Source: Prevotella sp. | GTDB taxonomy: Bacteria > Bacteroidota > Bacteroidia > Bacteroidales > Bacteroidaceae | Assembly: GCA_017615355.1 (NCBI GenBank) | Contig: JAGAAJ010000100.1 | Span: 1-35,740, forward strand | DNA length: 35,740 nt | Reading direction: 5' to 3' | In this document: in pieces, positions 1 through 7,700 of the stretch | How positions within the stretch are numbered: position 1 is the first letter of the stretch | Layout of the letters: every line of letters starts with the position of its first letter | Notes under the pieces: generated by a model | Databases searched by the model: none | What the model was told of the DNA's origin: nothing | What the model saw: the letters and a program-made list of their open reading frames with translations, nothing else | Translations under genes and position numbers: made by a program

Positions 1-66
1 GAATTTGCTACACCCGCTGTGCGGCAGCAAATTCTTCATTCTTCTTTCTTCATTCTTCATTCAAGA
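1..66. repeat. Palindromic dispersed repeat, cut by window edge
   Basis: The left arm GAATTTGCT (1-9) is the reverse complement of AGCAAATTC (26-34), and the right side runs on into ATTCTTC-type low-complexity sequence up to about 62. Bases 21-44 are identical, over 24 nt, to 3797-3820 inside the U32-family gene, so these are two copies of one family. This copy lies directly downstream of the acpP stop codon (71). The left flank is outside the window. Confidence 0.75.
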
Positions 67-70
67 AATA

Positions 71-307
71 TTACTTCTGATTTTCCTCAAGATAGGCAAT
101 AGCGTCGGCTACGGTGCCAATCTTCTCGGCCTTGTCATCGGGGATAGAGATCTGGAACTCCTTCTCAAACTCCATGATGAGCTCCACGGTATCCAGTGAA
201 TCAGCGCCCAGATCGTTTGTGAAACTTGCTTCGGGCTTCACCTCAGCCTCATCAACACCCAGTTTGTCTACAATAATTGCCTTTACTTTGCTTTCAATTT
301 CTGACAT
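71..307 (-). CDS. acpP: Acyl carrier protein
   Basis: This 78-residue acidic protein is the acyl carrier protein that holds growing fatty acyl chains as thioesters on a 4'-phosphopantetheine arm during type II fatty acid synthesis in the cytoplasm. The attachment motif GADSLDT is present, with Ser37 as the modified serine, and the helix II signature [11 protein letters not shown] follows, as expected for contact with partner enzymes. Length is typical for bacterial ACP. The start is the only sensible ATG. A near-consensus Bacteroidetes promoter lies about 70 bases upstream. The usual downstream partner, fabF, would lie beyond the left window edge and is not seen. The gene is separated from ybeY by 219 bp that contain this promoter and a hairpin, so it is probably an independent unit. 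Identification is secure. Confidence 0.97.
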   Translation of the reverse strand: MSEIESKVKAIIVDKLGVDEAEVKPEASFTNDLGADSLDTVELIMEFEKEFQISIPDDKAEKIGTVADAIAYLEENQK

Positions 308-376
308 GATTTTTCTTTTTTAATTGTGTTAGTATTATCCTTCAATCATGAAGGGTTATTTTCAAAATCGGGTGCA

Positions 377-407
377 AAGTAACACAATTATTTTCACTTG
401 GGCAAGT
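377..407 (-). promoter_or_regulatory. Promoter of acpP
   Basis: On the minus strand, TTACTTTG (384-377) resembles the Bacteroidetes -7 box TAnnTTTG. It is preceded, after 20 bases, by a TTG (407-405) in the place of the -33 TTTG. The predicted start of transcription is near 373, giving a leader of roughly 65 nt before acpP. The -7 box has one mismatch to consensus. Confidence 0.55.
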
Positions 408-419
408 TTTTTTGCATAA

Positions 420-450
420 AAAACGCCATTGTGTGCACACACAACGCTAT
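420..450 (-). terminator. Hairpin after ybeY, possible terminator
   Basis: On the minus strand GTTGTGTG and CACACAAT form an 8-bp stem with a very small loop, followed by GGCGTTTTATG. The short T run makes it a weak intrinsic terminator. Its place, between the end of ybeY and the acpP promoter, fits a boundary between two transcription units. Confidence 0.4.
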
Positions 451-526
451 TTGTGCAGTTTTTTGACTTGTATCAGCCAAGATTTTAGCATTTGTTTACA
501 TTTACGACACCTGAAGGCATCTTTTC

Positions 527-937
527 CTATCTCATAGCGAGGGCTTTGTCCTCGGCGGCCTCCATCTGCTCCCGTTCGCCAGGTCCTTTGTCGTTCTGTC
601 CGCAGAGGTGGAGGATGCCGTGTATGATGACACGATGCAGCTCTTCATCGTAGTCTTTGCCGAGCTGCTGGGCATTGGAGCGCACGGTGTCGAGGGAGAT
701 GACGATGTCGCCGTTGAGTGTGTCGTCCTCGCAGTAGTCGAAGGTGATGATGTCGGTGTAATAGTCGTGCTGCAGGAACTCGCGGTTCACCTCGAGGATC
801 TTCTCGTCGTCGCAGAAGAGGTAGCCCACCTCGCCTATCTTCTTCCCGTAGGCGGCTGCCACACGGCGTATCCAGGCCGATGTGTCACGCTTTTTGATGG
901 CAGGCAATTTGACGTTTTCAGTATTGTAGGTAATCAT
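527..937 (-). CDS. ybeY: Endoribonuclease YbeY, rRNA maturation factor
   Basis: This is the metal-dependent endoribonuclease YbeY, which in studied bacteria takes part in 16S rRNA 3'-end maturation and ribosome quality control. The 136-residue length is normal. The metal site reads HGILHLCGQND: His106 and His110 are present, but the third ligand position, His in the E. coli form HGxLHLxGYDH, is Asp116 here. From memory, Bacteroidetes members often have an Asp at this place, so I take it as a family variant rather than decay. The start ATG overlaps the coaD stop in an ATGA tetranucleotide, which points to translational coupling. It is the last gene of the U32-sufE-ruvB-coaD-ybeY run. Confidence 0.93.
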   Translation of the reverse strand: MITYNTENVKLPAIKKRDTSAWIRRVAAAYGKKIGEVGYLFCDDEKILEVNREFLQHDYYTDIITFDYCEDDTLNGDIVISLDTVRSNAQQLGKDYDEELHRVIIHGILHLCGQNDKGPGEREQMEAAEDKALAMR

Positions 938-1383
938 AGTGGTAGAAATTGGGTGACGTCCTGTCCGTAGTGCTGCAGTTCGCGTACCATCGATGAGCTG
1001 ATGCTGGCCAGTTGCGGATCGGCATAGAGTAGGATGGTGTCTATCTCGCCGTTGCTGAGGAGGCGGTTGATGTCGGCCTGCTCGCGTTCGTACTCGAAGT
1101 CCTTGACTGAGCGGACGCCTTTGACGATGAAACGGGCACCCTCCTCTCGTGCGAAGTCGACGGCCAAGCCGTAGTAGGGTTTAACCTCGATGCGCGGCTC
1201 GTTGGCGTAGATGCGGCGGATGGTCTCAGCACGCTCCTCTGCCGACGGTTGGCCGGGCTTGTTCACCTGCTGGCCTACAACGCCGATGACGAGACGGTCG
1301 AAGAGCGGCAAGGCTCTGGTCACAACAGAATCGTGGCCCTTTGTGAAGGGATTGAAGCTTCCAACGAAGATTCCTGTTTTCAT
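934..1383 (-). CDS. coaD: Phosphopantetheine adenylyltransferase
   Basis: CoaD transfers AMP from ATP to 4'-phosphopantetheine, giving dephospho-CoA, the penultimate step of coenzyme A synthesis in the cytoplasm. The 149-residue protein has the nucleotidyltransferase signature GSFNPFTKGH at residues 8-17 (the T/HxGH motif), an Arg-rich middle segment with FIVKGVRSVKDFEYE, and the C-terminal ISSSMVRE motif near residues 128-135 that closes the ATP site. All are standard. The gene begins 3 bases after the ruvB stop and its own stop overlaps the ybeY start, so it sits in the middle of a coupled run. CoA made here supplies the prosthetic group of the nearby acyl carrier protein, but that link is metabolic and not shown to be regulatory. 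Confidence 0.96.
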   Translation of the reverse strand: MKTGIFVGSFNPFTKGHDSVVTRALPLFDRLVIGVVGQQVNKPGQPSAEERAETIRRIYANEPRIEVKPYYGLAVDFAREEGARFIVKGVRSVKDFEYEREQADINRLLSNGEIDTILLYADPQLASISSSMVRELQHYGQDVTQFLPL

Positions 1384-1386
1384 TTT

Positions 1387-2418
1387 TTATCCGAATAAGT
1401 CTGGTTGCATGATATTGCCGCCATAGGGGTTGCGACCATAGTGGCGGTAGGCCAGCTCAGTGACCATACGGCCACGAGGTGTGCGTTTGATGAAGCCCTC
1501 CATGATGAGGAACGGCTCATAGACCTCCTCCACCGTGCCGGCATCCTCGCCGATAGCGGTGGCGATGGTGGTGATGCCCACAGGACCGCCCTTGAACTTG
1601 TCGATGATGGTGAGCAGGATCTTGTTGTCGATCTCGTCGAGGCCGTATTTGTCGATGTTCAGGGCCGTGAGTGCTACGCGCGATATATTGGTGTCGATGC
1701 CGCCATTGCCCTTTACCTGGGCGAAGTCGCGCACACGTCGCAGCAGCGAGTTGGCGATTCGGGGCGTTCCACGCGAGCGGCCGGCAATCTCCAGCGCAGC
1801 GTCCTCTGTGATGGGTACGCCGAGCAGTCGGGCCGAGCGTTCCACGATGCCGCAGAGCGTCTCAGGATCGTAATACTCCAGGTGCATATTGATGCCGAAG
1901 CGAGCCCTGAGGGGTGCAGTTAGCAGTCCGCTGCGGGTGGTGGCTCCGACGAGTGTAAACGGGTTGAGGTCTATCTGGATTGAGCGAGCCGACGGGCCTT
2001 TGTCGATCATGATGTCGATGCGGTAGTCCTCCATCGCCGAGTAGAGATATTCCTCGACGACGGGCGACAGACGATGAATCTCGTCGATGAAGAGCACGTC
2101 GCGTGGTTCCAGCGAGGTGAGGATGCCGGCCAGGTCGCCAGGCTTGTCCAAGACTGGGCCGCTGGTGATCTTGAAGCCCACGCCCAGCTCGTTGGCGATG
2201 ATGTTCGACAGCGTCGTCTTACCCAGGCCGGGAGGACCGTGCAGCAGCGTGTGGTCGAGGGGCTCGCCGCGATACTTGGCGGCCTCGACGAAGATGTGCA
2301 GGTTCTCCACCACCTTCTTCTGACCTGCGAAGTCGCTGAAGGTGAGGGGGCGCAGGGCGTTCTCGAAGTCTTTCTCGCCCTGATTGGGAGCTGTGTGGAT
2401 ATTGAAGTCGTCGTTCAT
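1387..2418 (-). CDS. ruvB: Holliday junction branch migration helicase RuvB
   Basis: RuvB is the hexameric AAA+ motor that, with RuvA, drives branch migration of Holliday junctions in recombinational repair. In the 343-residue product I see Walker A GPPGLGKT (61-68), Walker B with DEIH (112-115), the sensor GATTRSG, the arginine-finger region LRARFG, and the C-terminal winged-helix region ending in the RTPRGR motif. The reading frame stays open for another 83 codons upstream, but that stretch is an Arg/Pro/His-rich shadow of sufE, so I start at the ATG at 2418, where the recognised family N-terminus begins. That ATG overlaps the sufE stop (ATGA). No ruvA or ruvC is in the window. Confidence 0.97.
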   Translation of the reverse strand: MNDDFNIHTAPNQGEKDFENALRPLTFSDFAGQKKVVENLHIFVEAAKYRGEPLDHTLLHGPPGLGKTTLSNIIANELGVGFKITSGPVLDKPGDLAGILTSLEPRDVLFIDEIHRLSPVVEEYLYSAMEDYRIDIMIDKGPSARSIQIDLNPFTLVGATTRSGLLTAPLRARFGINMHLEYYDPETLCGIVERSARLLGVPITEDAALEIAGRSRGTPRIANSLLRRVRDFAQVKGNGGIDTNISRVALTALNIDKYGLDEIDNKILLTIIDKFKGGPVGITTIATAIGEDAGTVEEVYEPFLIMEGFIKRTPRGRMVTELAYRHYGRNPYGGNIMQPDLFG

Positions 2419-2831
2419 AGTGTAAATGCCAGCGCATAGTCGTGGATGCGCTTCACCATTGCCACGAGGCCGTTGGAGCGGGTGGGCGAGAGGTGTTCGC
2501 GCAGGCCGATGCGGTCGATGAAGTAGAGGTCGGCGTCGAGGATGTCCTGCGGCTGTTGGCCGTCGAGGATGCCGATGAGCAGGCTGATGATGCCCTTCAC
2601 GATGAGGGCGTCGCTGTCGGCCTCGAAGTGCAGCGTGCCGTCGTCGCTCTTGGTCGCGTGCAGCCAAACGCGGCTCTGGCAGCCGTCGATGAGGTTTTGC
2701 TCCGTCTTGTATTCCTCAGCCAGCGGCTCCATCCCGCTGCCCATGTCGATGAGCAGCTGATAGCGGTCCATCCAATCCTCGAGCTCAGTGAATTCCTCGA
2801 TAATCTCGTCTTGTCTTTCGTTAATTGTCAT
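2415..2831 (-). CDS. sufE: SufE-like sulfur acceptor for Fe-S cluster assembly
   Basis: SufE-family proteins accept persulfide sulfur from the cysteine desulfurase SufS and hand it to the Fe-S scaffold. The 138-residue product has the family core [10 protein letters not shown], in which Cys51 is the sulfur-accepting residue, followed by the acidic beta strand and the segment [18 protein letters not shown] typical of SufE. Length fits. It overlaps the preceding U32-family gene by 11 bases and ruvB by 4 bases, so translation of all three is probably coupled. No sufS, sufBCD or other Fe-S gene lies in the window, so its desulfurase partner must be elsewhere. The gene symbol rests on family membership. 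Confidence 0.93.
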   Translation of the reverse strand: MTINERQDEIIEEFTELEDWMDRYQLLIDMGSGMEPLAEEYKTEQNLIDGCQSRVWLHATKSDDGTLHFEADSDALIVKGIISLLIGILDGQQPQDILDADLYFIDRIGLREHLSPTRSNGLVAMVKRIHDYALAFTL

Positions 2832-4158
2832 TTCTAATCAGTTTGAATAGTTTGTCTGAGGGCCTCACCTTGTCGCTGACGGGGATGGCGCAGAGGCGGC
2901 CCTGCGGGGCCTCGGTGACGGGGTGTCCGTCCTGGTCGTGAATCTCCGTAGCGGTGAGGTACATCACACCTGTGGTGGGGCCGGTGACGAGCAGCTTGTC
3001 GCCCACCTTGAATGTGGTGGCCTCGACGGCGAACTCGCCCACGCCGATGCGGCTATAGTATTTCGTGGCCCTTCCCACGTAGACTTTCTGCTCGGTGGCA
3101 TTGTTGCCGTAGCCTTTGTTCCACTCGCCGAATTTCTGTCCCTGATAGTAGCCGTCCCAGAAACCGCGATTGAAGACGGTGCTGAGCCTGCGGTCCCACT
3201 CGTCTTTCTTCTCCTCGGTAAACGTGCCTTCGAGGACTGAGGCGATGGCCTCCTTGTAGCAGCTCACCGTTTGATAGACGTACTCAGGGCCTCGCGCGCG
3301 TCCTTCTATCTTAAAGACCCTCACGCCGGCATCCATCATACGGTCGATGAAACGGATGGTCTTCAGGTCCTTGGGGCTCATCACATATTTATTGTCTATC
3401 TCCAGCTGGTGACCCGTTTCGTTGTCGGTGACGGTGTAGGAGCGACGGCACACCTGGATGCATTGTCCGCGATTGGCCGAGCGGTTGGCGGCGTCGAGGC
3501 TCATGTAGCACTTGCCGCTGACGGCCATGCAGAGGGCTCCGTGACAGAACATCTCTATCCTCACCAGCTCCCCAGACGGGCCGCAGATCCTTTCTCGCTC
3601 GATCGCCTCGTGGATACGTTTCACCTGTTCCAAGGTCAGCTCGCGGGCGAGCACCACCACATCGGCAAACTGGGCGTAGAACCGCAGGGCCGCCGTGTTC
3701 GAGATGTTGAGTTGGGTAGAGAGGTGAATGCTGAATGAAGAATGAGGAATGAAGAATGAAGAATTTGCTGCCGCCGTCCCATCTGGTGAAGGCATGGCGG
3801 CAGCAAATTCTTCATTCTTCATTCTTAATTCTTCATTACTGAGAACAGCCATATCGCTGGCAATGATGGCGCTGATGCCGGCCTCGCGGGCTGCGTCGAG
3901 GGTCTGGCGCATCTCGTCCATATCGTCGTCGTAGATGATGGTGTTCACCGTGAGGTAGCTCTTGATGCCGTGCTGCCGGCAGGTGTCGGCTATCTCCTTC
4001 AGGTCGTCCAGCGTGAAGGCCGAGGCCGAGCCGGCCCGCATGTTCAGATGGCCCACGCCGAAGTATACGGAGTCGGCCCCTGCCTGTATGGCGGCGGCCA
4101 GGCTCTCGCGGCTCCCCACGGGTGCCATCACCTCAAAGTCGCTGATCTTTGCGTTCAT
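2821..4158 (-). CDS. U32-family protein (RNA hydroxylase type) with repeat insertion
   Basis: The product (445 residues from the ATG at 4158) is a U32-family protein. The N-terminus has the barrel motif MAPVGSRES ... AGADSVYFG, and near residue 200 the family signature EMFCHGALCMAVSGKC is intact with all its cysteines. Characterised U32 proteins such as TrhP and RlhA are needed for hydroxylation of tRNA or 23S rRNA; 'peptidase' is a historical label. I cannot assign the substrate. A palindromic repeat inserted in frame adds about 28-36 residues (roughly 108-143, rich in N, E, F, A, S) between the strand ending AVLS and the conserved HLSTQLN. The longer frame starting at 4194 is rejected because its start overlaps a near-perfect promoter. 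First gene of the coupled run to ybeY. Confidence 0.9.
   Translation of the reverse strand: MNAKISDFEVMAPVGSRESLAAAIQAGADSVYFGVGHLNMRAGSASAFTLDDLKEIADTCRQHGIKSYLTVNTIIYDDDMDEMRQTLDAAREAGISAIIASDMAVLSNEELRMKNEEFAAAMPSPDGTAAANSSFFIPHSSFSIHLSTQLNISNTAALRFYAQFADVVVLARELTLEQVKRIHEAIERERICGPSGELVRIEMFCHGALCMAVSGKCYMSLDAANRSANRGQCIQVCRRSYTVTDNETGHQLEIDNKYVMSPKDLKTIRFIDRMMDAGVRVFKIEGRARGPEYVYQTVSCYKEAIASVLEGTFTEEKKDEWDRRLSTVFNRGFWDGYYQGQKFGEWNKGYGNNATEQKVYVGRATKYYSRIGVGEFAVEATTFKVGDKLLVTGPTTGVMYLTATEIHDQDGHPVTEAPQGRLCAIPVSDKVRPSDKLFKLIRNDN
3731..3838. repeat. Palindromic repeat inserted in the U32 coding sequence
   Basis: The arms 3752-3769 (GAAGAATTTGCTGCCGCC-like) and about 3794-3812 are perfect inverted copies around a loop of about 20 bases, and the inversion continues with few mismatches into flanking ATTCTTC low-complexity sequence, giving arms near 38 bp. 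Bases 3797-3820 match 21-44 exactly. The element keeps the reading frame open, so the host gene tolerates it. Confidence 0.85.
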
Positions 4159-4163
4159 GCCTG

Positions 4164-4195
4164 CAAAGGTACGAATAAGCGAGAAGAAAACCAAA
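4164..4195 (-). promoter_or_regulatory. Promoter of the U32-sufE-ruvB-coaD-ybeY operon
   Basis: On the minus strand TTTG (4195-4192), 20 bases, then TACCTTTG (4171-4164) fit the Bacteroidetes consensus exactly. The expected transcription start is around 4157-4160, at or next to the ATG at 4158, so the mRNA should have almost no leader. Confidence 0.75.
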
Positions 4196-4218
4196 AATTT
4201 TTTGAGTTTTCTCTAGTG

Positions 4219-4289
4219 AGAGCACTCTCACCTCTCACCACTCACCTCTCACTTCTTCAACTGAAGCAAGCAAGCTTGCGAAAGTTGTA
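4219..4289. repeat. Low-complexity CTCACC tract and small hairpin
   Basis: Bases 4219-4252 are made of CTCTCACC/CTCACC units. Beside it, CAACT ... AGTTG with an inner GCAAGCTTGC palindrome can form a hairpin (about 4258-4289). No gene is supported here. Such simple tracts occur several times in this window. Confidence 0.6.
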
Positions 4290-4304
4290 TTTAATTTTTA
4301 AAAT

Positions 4305-4390
4305 CATCCTACATTGCCTACATTTAAACGCAAACAATTGATATTCAGAAAGAAAAATGGTGTAGGATGCGGTGTAGGTGGTGTAGGATG
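4305..4390. repeat. TGTAGG-motif cluster, first site
   Basis: Two CCTACA motifs (about 4309-4322) are followed by three GTGTAGG motifs (about 4361-4388) in the opposite orientation. The same motif makes an 11-bp array at 34467-34521 and occurs once at about 27448. Here it lies directly beside a GGAGCCTC tandem array, the same pairing as at the other sites. Confidence 0.7.
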
Positions 4391-4542
4391 AGCCCTTTTT
4401 TCGCTAAAGAACCTCTTTATTTTGCTGAAGAGCCTCCTTTTTTTTTGCTGAAGAGCCTCTTTATTTTGCTGAGGAGCCTCTTTGTTCCGCTGAGGAGCCT
4501 CCTTATTTTGCTGCGGAGCCTCCAAAATAATTTTTCCAGGCT
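4391..4542. repeat. Tandem array of 21-22 bp GCTGAGGAGCCTC units
   Basis: About six to seven units of the form TTTATTTTGCTGAGGAGCCTC follow each other with a 21-22 bp period. A related array with the same core lies at 33981-34100. The minus strand frame reads as a short EAPQQNK-like peptide repeat, but units of uneven length break the frame and no homologous protein is recognised, so I treat it as non-coding. It ends about 50 bases before the promoter of the 4701 gene. Confidence 0.8.
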
Positions 4543-4591
4543 CCTTTTTTGTTAAAAACACATTTTTTCAAAAATTTTTCCCTAAAAAGTG

Positions 4592-4620
4592 TTGTGATTA
4601 CATTTTTTTTACTATCTTTG
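4592..4620 (+). promoter_or_regulatory. Promoter of the large secreted-protein gene
   Basis: TATCTTTG (4613-4620) is a consensus -7 box, with TTG (4592-4594) 18 bases upstream as the -33 element. The predicted start near 4627 gives a leader of about 75 nt rich in AAC/AAA before the ATG at 4701. Confidence 0.7.
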
Positions 4621-4700
4621 CACCCACAACGGTTAACTAACAACAGAAAAAACATACCATTTTCTTTAAACAACCTTTTTACTAACAATTAAAAAAACCA

Positions 4701-7700
4701 ATGCTTATGAAAGTTTCAAAACTACTCGTTTTGAGTGCATTGTTCGCCTTTACGGCAAATAATGCAAAGGCAGGGGTGCCCGACGGTCCTTGGGTAATGC
4801 CGGAACCGCAGGGGTTGGAGTTCACTACGTTTACTGTTGACGTAGACGATCCCGACTCGCACCATTTCTACCTTTACAACCCTGGCGCCAAGATGTTCTT
4901 CGCCAGCGGTAACTCATGGAACACGCAGGCAAGTGCCCGCGTCTACGGCTATGATTTCTGGCTGCAGACGGCTACTGAGGAAGGCGCTCCTGAGGGTACC
5001 TATGAGCTGTGGAACTATGTGAACAACCCCCAGCGTTCTGACGTTACGGGCAATCACAACGTATTCTTCGATGGTGGCTCCTACTGGGTCGATCACGGCA
5101 CACAGGCCGGCTACACGTGGAATTATTACATCGTTAACGACGCTGTTCGCTTCGAGGTTGTGACCAAGCCTGGCTACTTTATCGGCTGGGACGGCACTTA
5201 CATCGACAGCGACGATGCTTCCGCTACCTGCAGTAGTGTCCTGAAGAATCTGGATCCCGCTACAGAGGGTGTCTGCGTCGACTGGAAGGCTGTGACCGTT
5301 GATTCCTATGAGGCATTCCTGAGCAGTGACGGCTATGAGGCCTATTGCGAAGGCGCCAAGCTGTACATCGCTTCTCTCGGCCTGAAGAAGGCTCTGCAGG
5401 ATGCTGATGCTATCGGTTTGGATTGCACTGCCTCTACAGCTGTCTACACCAATGGTGAAAGCACTATTGCTGAGCTGAGAGCTGCTGCTACTCTGGTGAA
5501 CGCTCGCATTGCCCTGAAGAAGGCTATCGACGCTGCTAAGGACATCTATATTGATACCTCCAGCGCAGAGGCTACCCTCGCTAACGAGGAGAGCACCGTG
5601 AACCAGGTCAACACCGCTACTAACACCCTGACTGAGCTCACCGCTGCCAAGAAGACTCTGAAGGCCCTCATTGAAGAGTGCGAGGCCAAGGGTTACACCG
5701 AGACGGCTGACGCTAAGGCCGTGCTGCAGAATCCCAATGCCACAAAGGCTGAGGTGGAAGCTGCTACGAAGGCTCTGAGTGATGCTTACACAGAGTGGGG
5801 TAAGACTCAGGCTACTGTGGAGAGTCCTGCTGACCTCTCGGGTATGCTGGTCAATCCTAACTTCGACAACGCCAGCAATGCTGGATGGTCGGGAACTTCT
5901 CCCAACATGACTGGTTCTGGTTCACACGGCCCCGCCAACGTGGCTGAGCAGTGGAGCAAGACCTTCGATACCTATCAGGACGTCGAGGGACTGCCCGCTG
6001 GTATCTACACGCTGAGCGCACAGGCCGGATGGCGTAGTAATATTGCTGATTGGAGAGCTGGCAAGACTGGCTCCAAGCTGTATGTGAAGATTGGTGAGGT
6101 CGAGACCTCTACTCCCTTCATTTGCATGTGGGCTCCGATGAACACCACTCCGCTGGCTGGTCCTACTTCATGGGGTGTCAACGCTGGTGAGACAAGTGGT
6201 GTGGATCCTGAGACAGGTGAGACCTTCTACATCCCCAACGATCCTTCCTGCTTCCGCGTATATGCTGAGAAGGGATGGTACGACACCAAGATGCTGTTCA
6301 AGGTTTCTGCTGGTGACAAGGTTCGCGTTGGCGTGGCTCTGCCTAGCCGCGTGAGCGGTGATGACTGGAGCTGCTTCGACACCTTCGCACTCACCTTCTA
6401 CGGTGACGGTGCTGATGCTTGGCAGAAGTATATCGATGAGGCTTGGAACTACGAGCCGCTGGATCTGGATGAGGACGAAGTGCTCTTCACTCAGGCTTAT
6501 CTTGATGCCTACAACGAGGCTGTAAGCGTTGATCCCAGCACGCTGTCTGGCGACGCTGTGAAGAACGCTGTACTGGCTGTTGAGAATGCTTACACCCTGC
6601 TGCAGGAGAACATTGCTCTGTGGAAGGAGTGGAAGGAGGCCGTTGAGAAGGCAAGGAATCGCGTTGCTGACCTCGGATGGACCGATCCTTGGACCATGAC
6701 AGGTGGTGTTGGCGACTATCTCTATGATGCCGATGATATCGAGGTTGACCGCGAGCTGACCAACGCTGAGTTGGAGGCCGAGATTGCCAAGATTGCTGAT
6801 TTGATTGCCCAGTGCGAGAAGTTCGCTAAGGAGAACCTGCAGCCTGGTCAGGATGTGACGTTCTACATTAAGAATGCCGGCTTTGAGGAAGGCATTTCAA
6901 GTGCAACTAATCCGTCTGGTCTTACTGCTTCTGGTGATAATAATGATGATGGTAGCTATGGTACAGCAGAAGGTTGGCATGCCGACAAAACACGTAAGGG
7001 TAACTTTACTCCTGGCCCGCTTGGCTCTGACCTCGACCAACTGATGATTAGCGCCATTGGTAAGACCAACCACTGCTTTGAGGCTTGGCACTGCTGGGGC
7101 TTCGACCTCTGGCAGGAGGTGAATGACCTGCCCGCAGGTGTTTACCAGCTGGATGTGCAGGGCTATGTGCGTAACGAGGGTGATGCCACTACCATTCCCG
7201 TGAAGCTCTACCTGAACAACATGATGACCGACTTTGCTGAGGTCTATTCTGAGCAAGTAAGCGCAGAACATTTCCTGACGAATGCAGCTGGTAATGACTC
7301 GCTGCCCATCATTGAGAGCTGGTCATGGACTGATACCTGGTATCCTAACTCAATGGGTGCTGCCAGCCTCTGCTTCGAATGGGGCATGTATAAGAAGAGT
7401 GCCTTCGGTCTGGTACAGGAAGGCCAGCCCATGCGCATTGGTGTGAAGAGTGTGGATATGAACTCGCACTGGTGGTGCATCTGGGATAACTTCAAGCTCA
7501 CCTATCAGGGATTCCTGCCCAAGTATGTGAAGGACGCTCTGAAGGAGGCTGTTGCTGCCGTCGACATCGAAGGCAAGCTGATTGGTTCTGACGTGAGAGC
7601 AAAGGCAGAAGGTCTTCTTGACCAGGCTCAGGTCTACCTTGACGATACTGAGCACGGTGATGACGATACAGCATGGGGTAAGGAAATGTACAACCTGCTG

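Noticed and set aside
2419-2667. N-terminal extension of RuvB
   Set aside because: The extra 83 residues are an Arg/Pro/His-rich out-of-frame reading of sufE and do not resemble RuvB.
4304-4561. Minus-strand frame with EAPQQNK-like peptide repeats
   Set aside because: It is the translation of a 21-22 bp tandem repeat; uneven unit lengths break the peptide period, and the related array at 33981-34100 does not keep the same frame or peptide.
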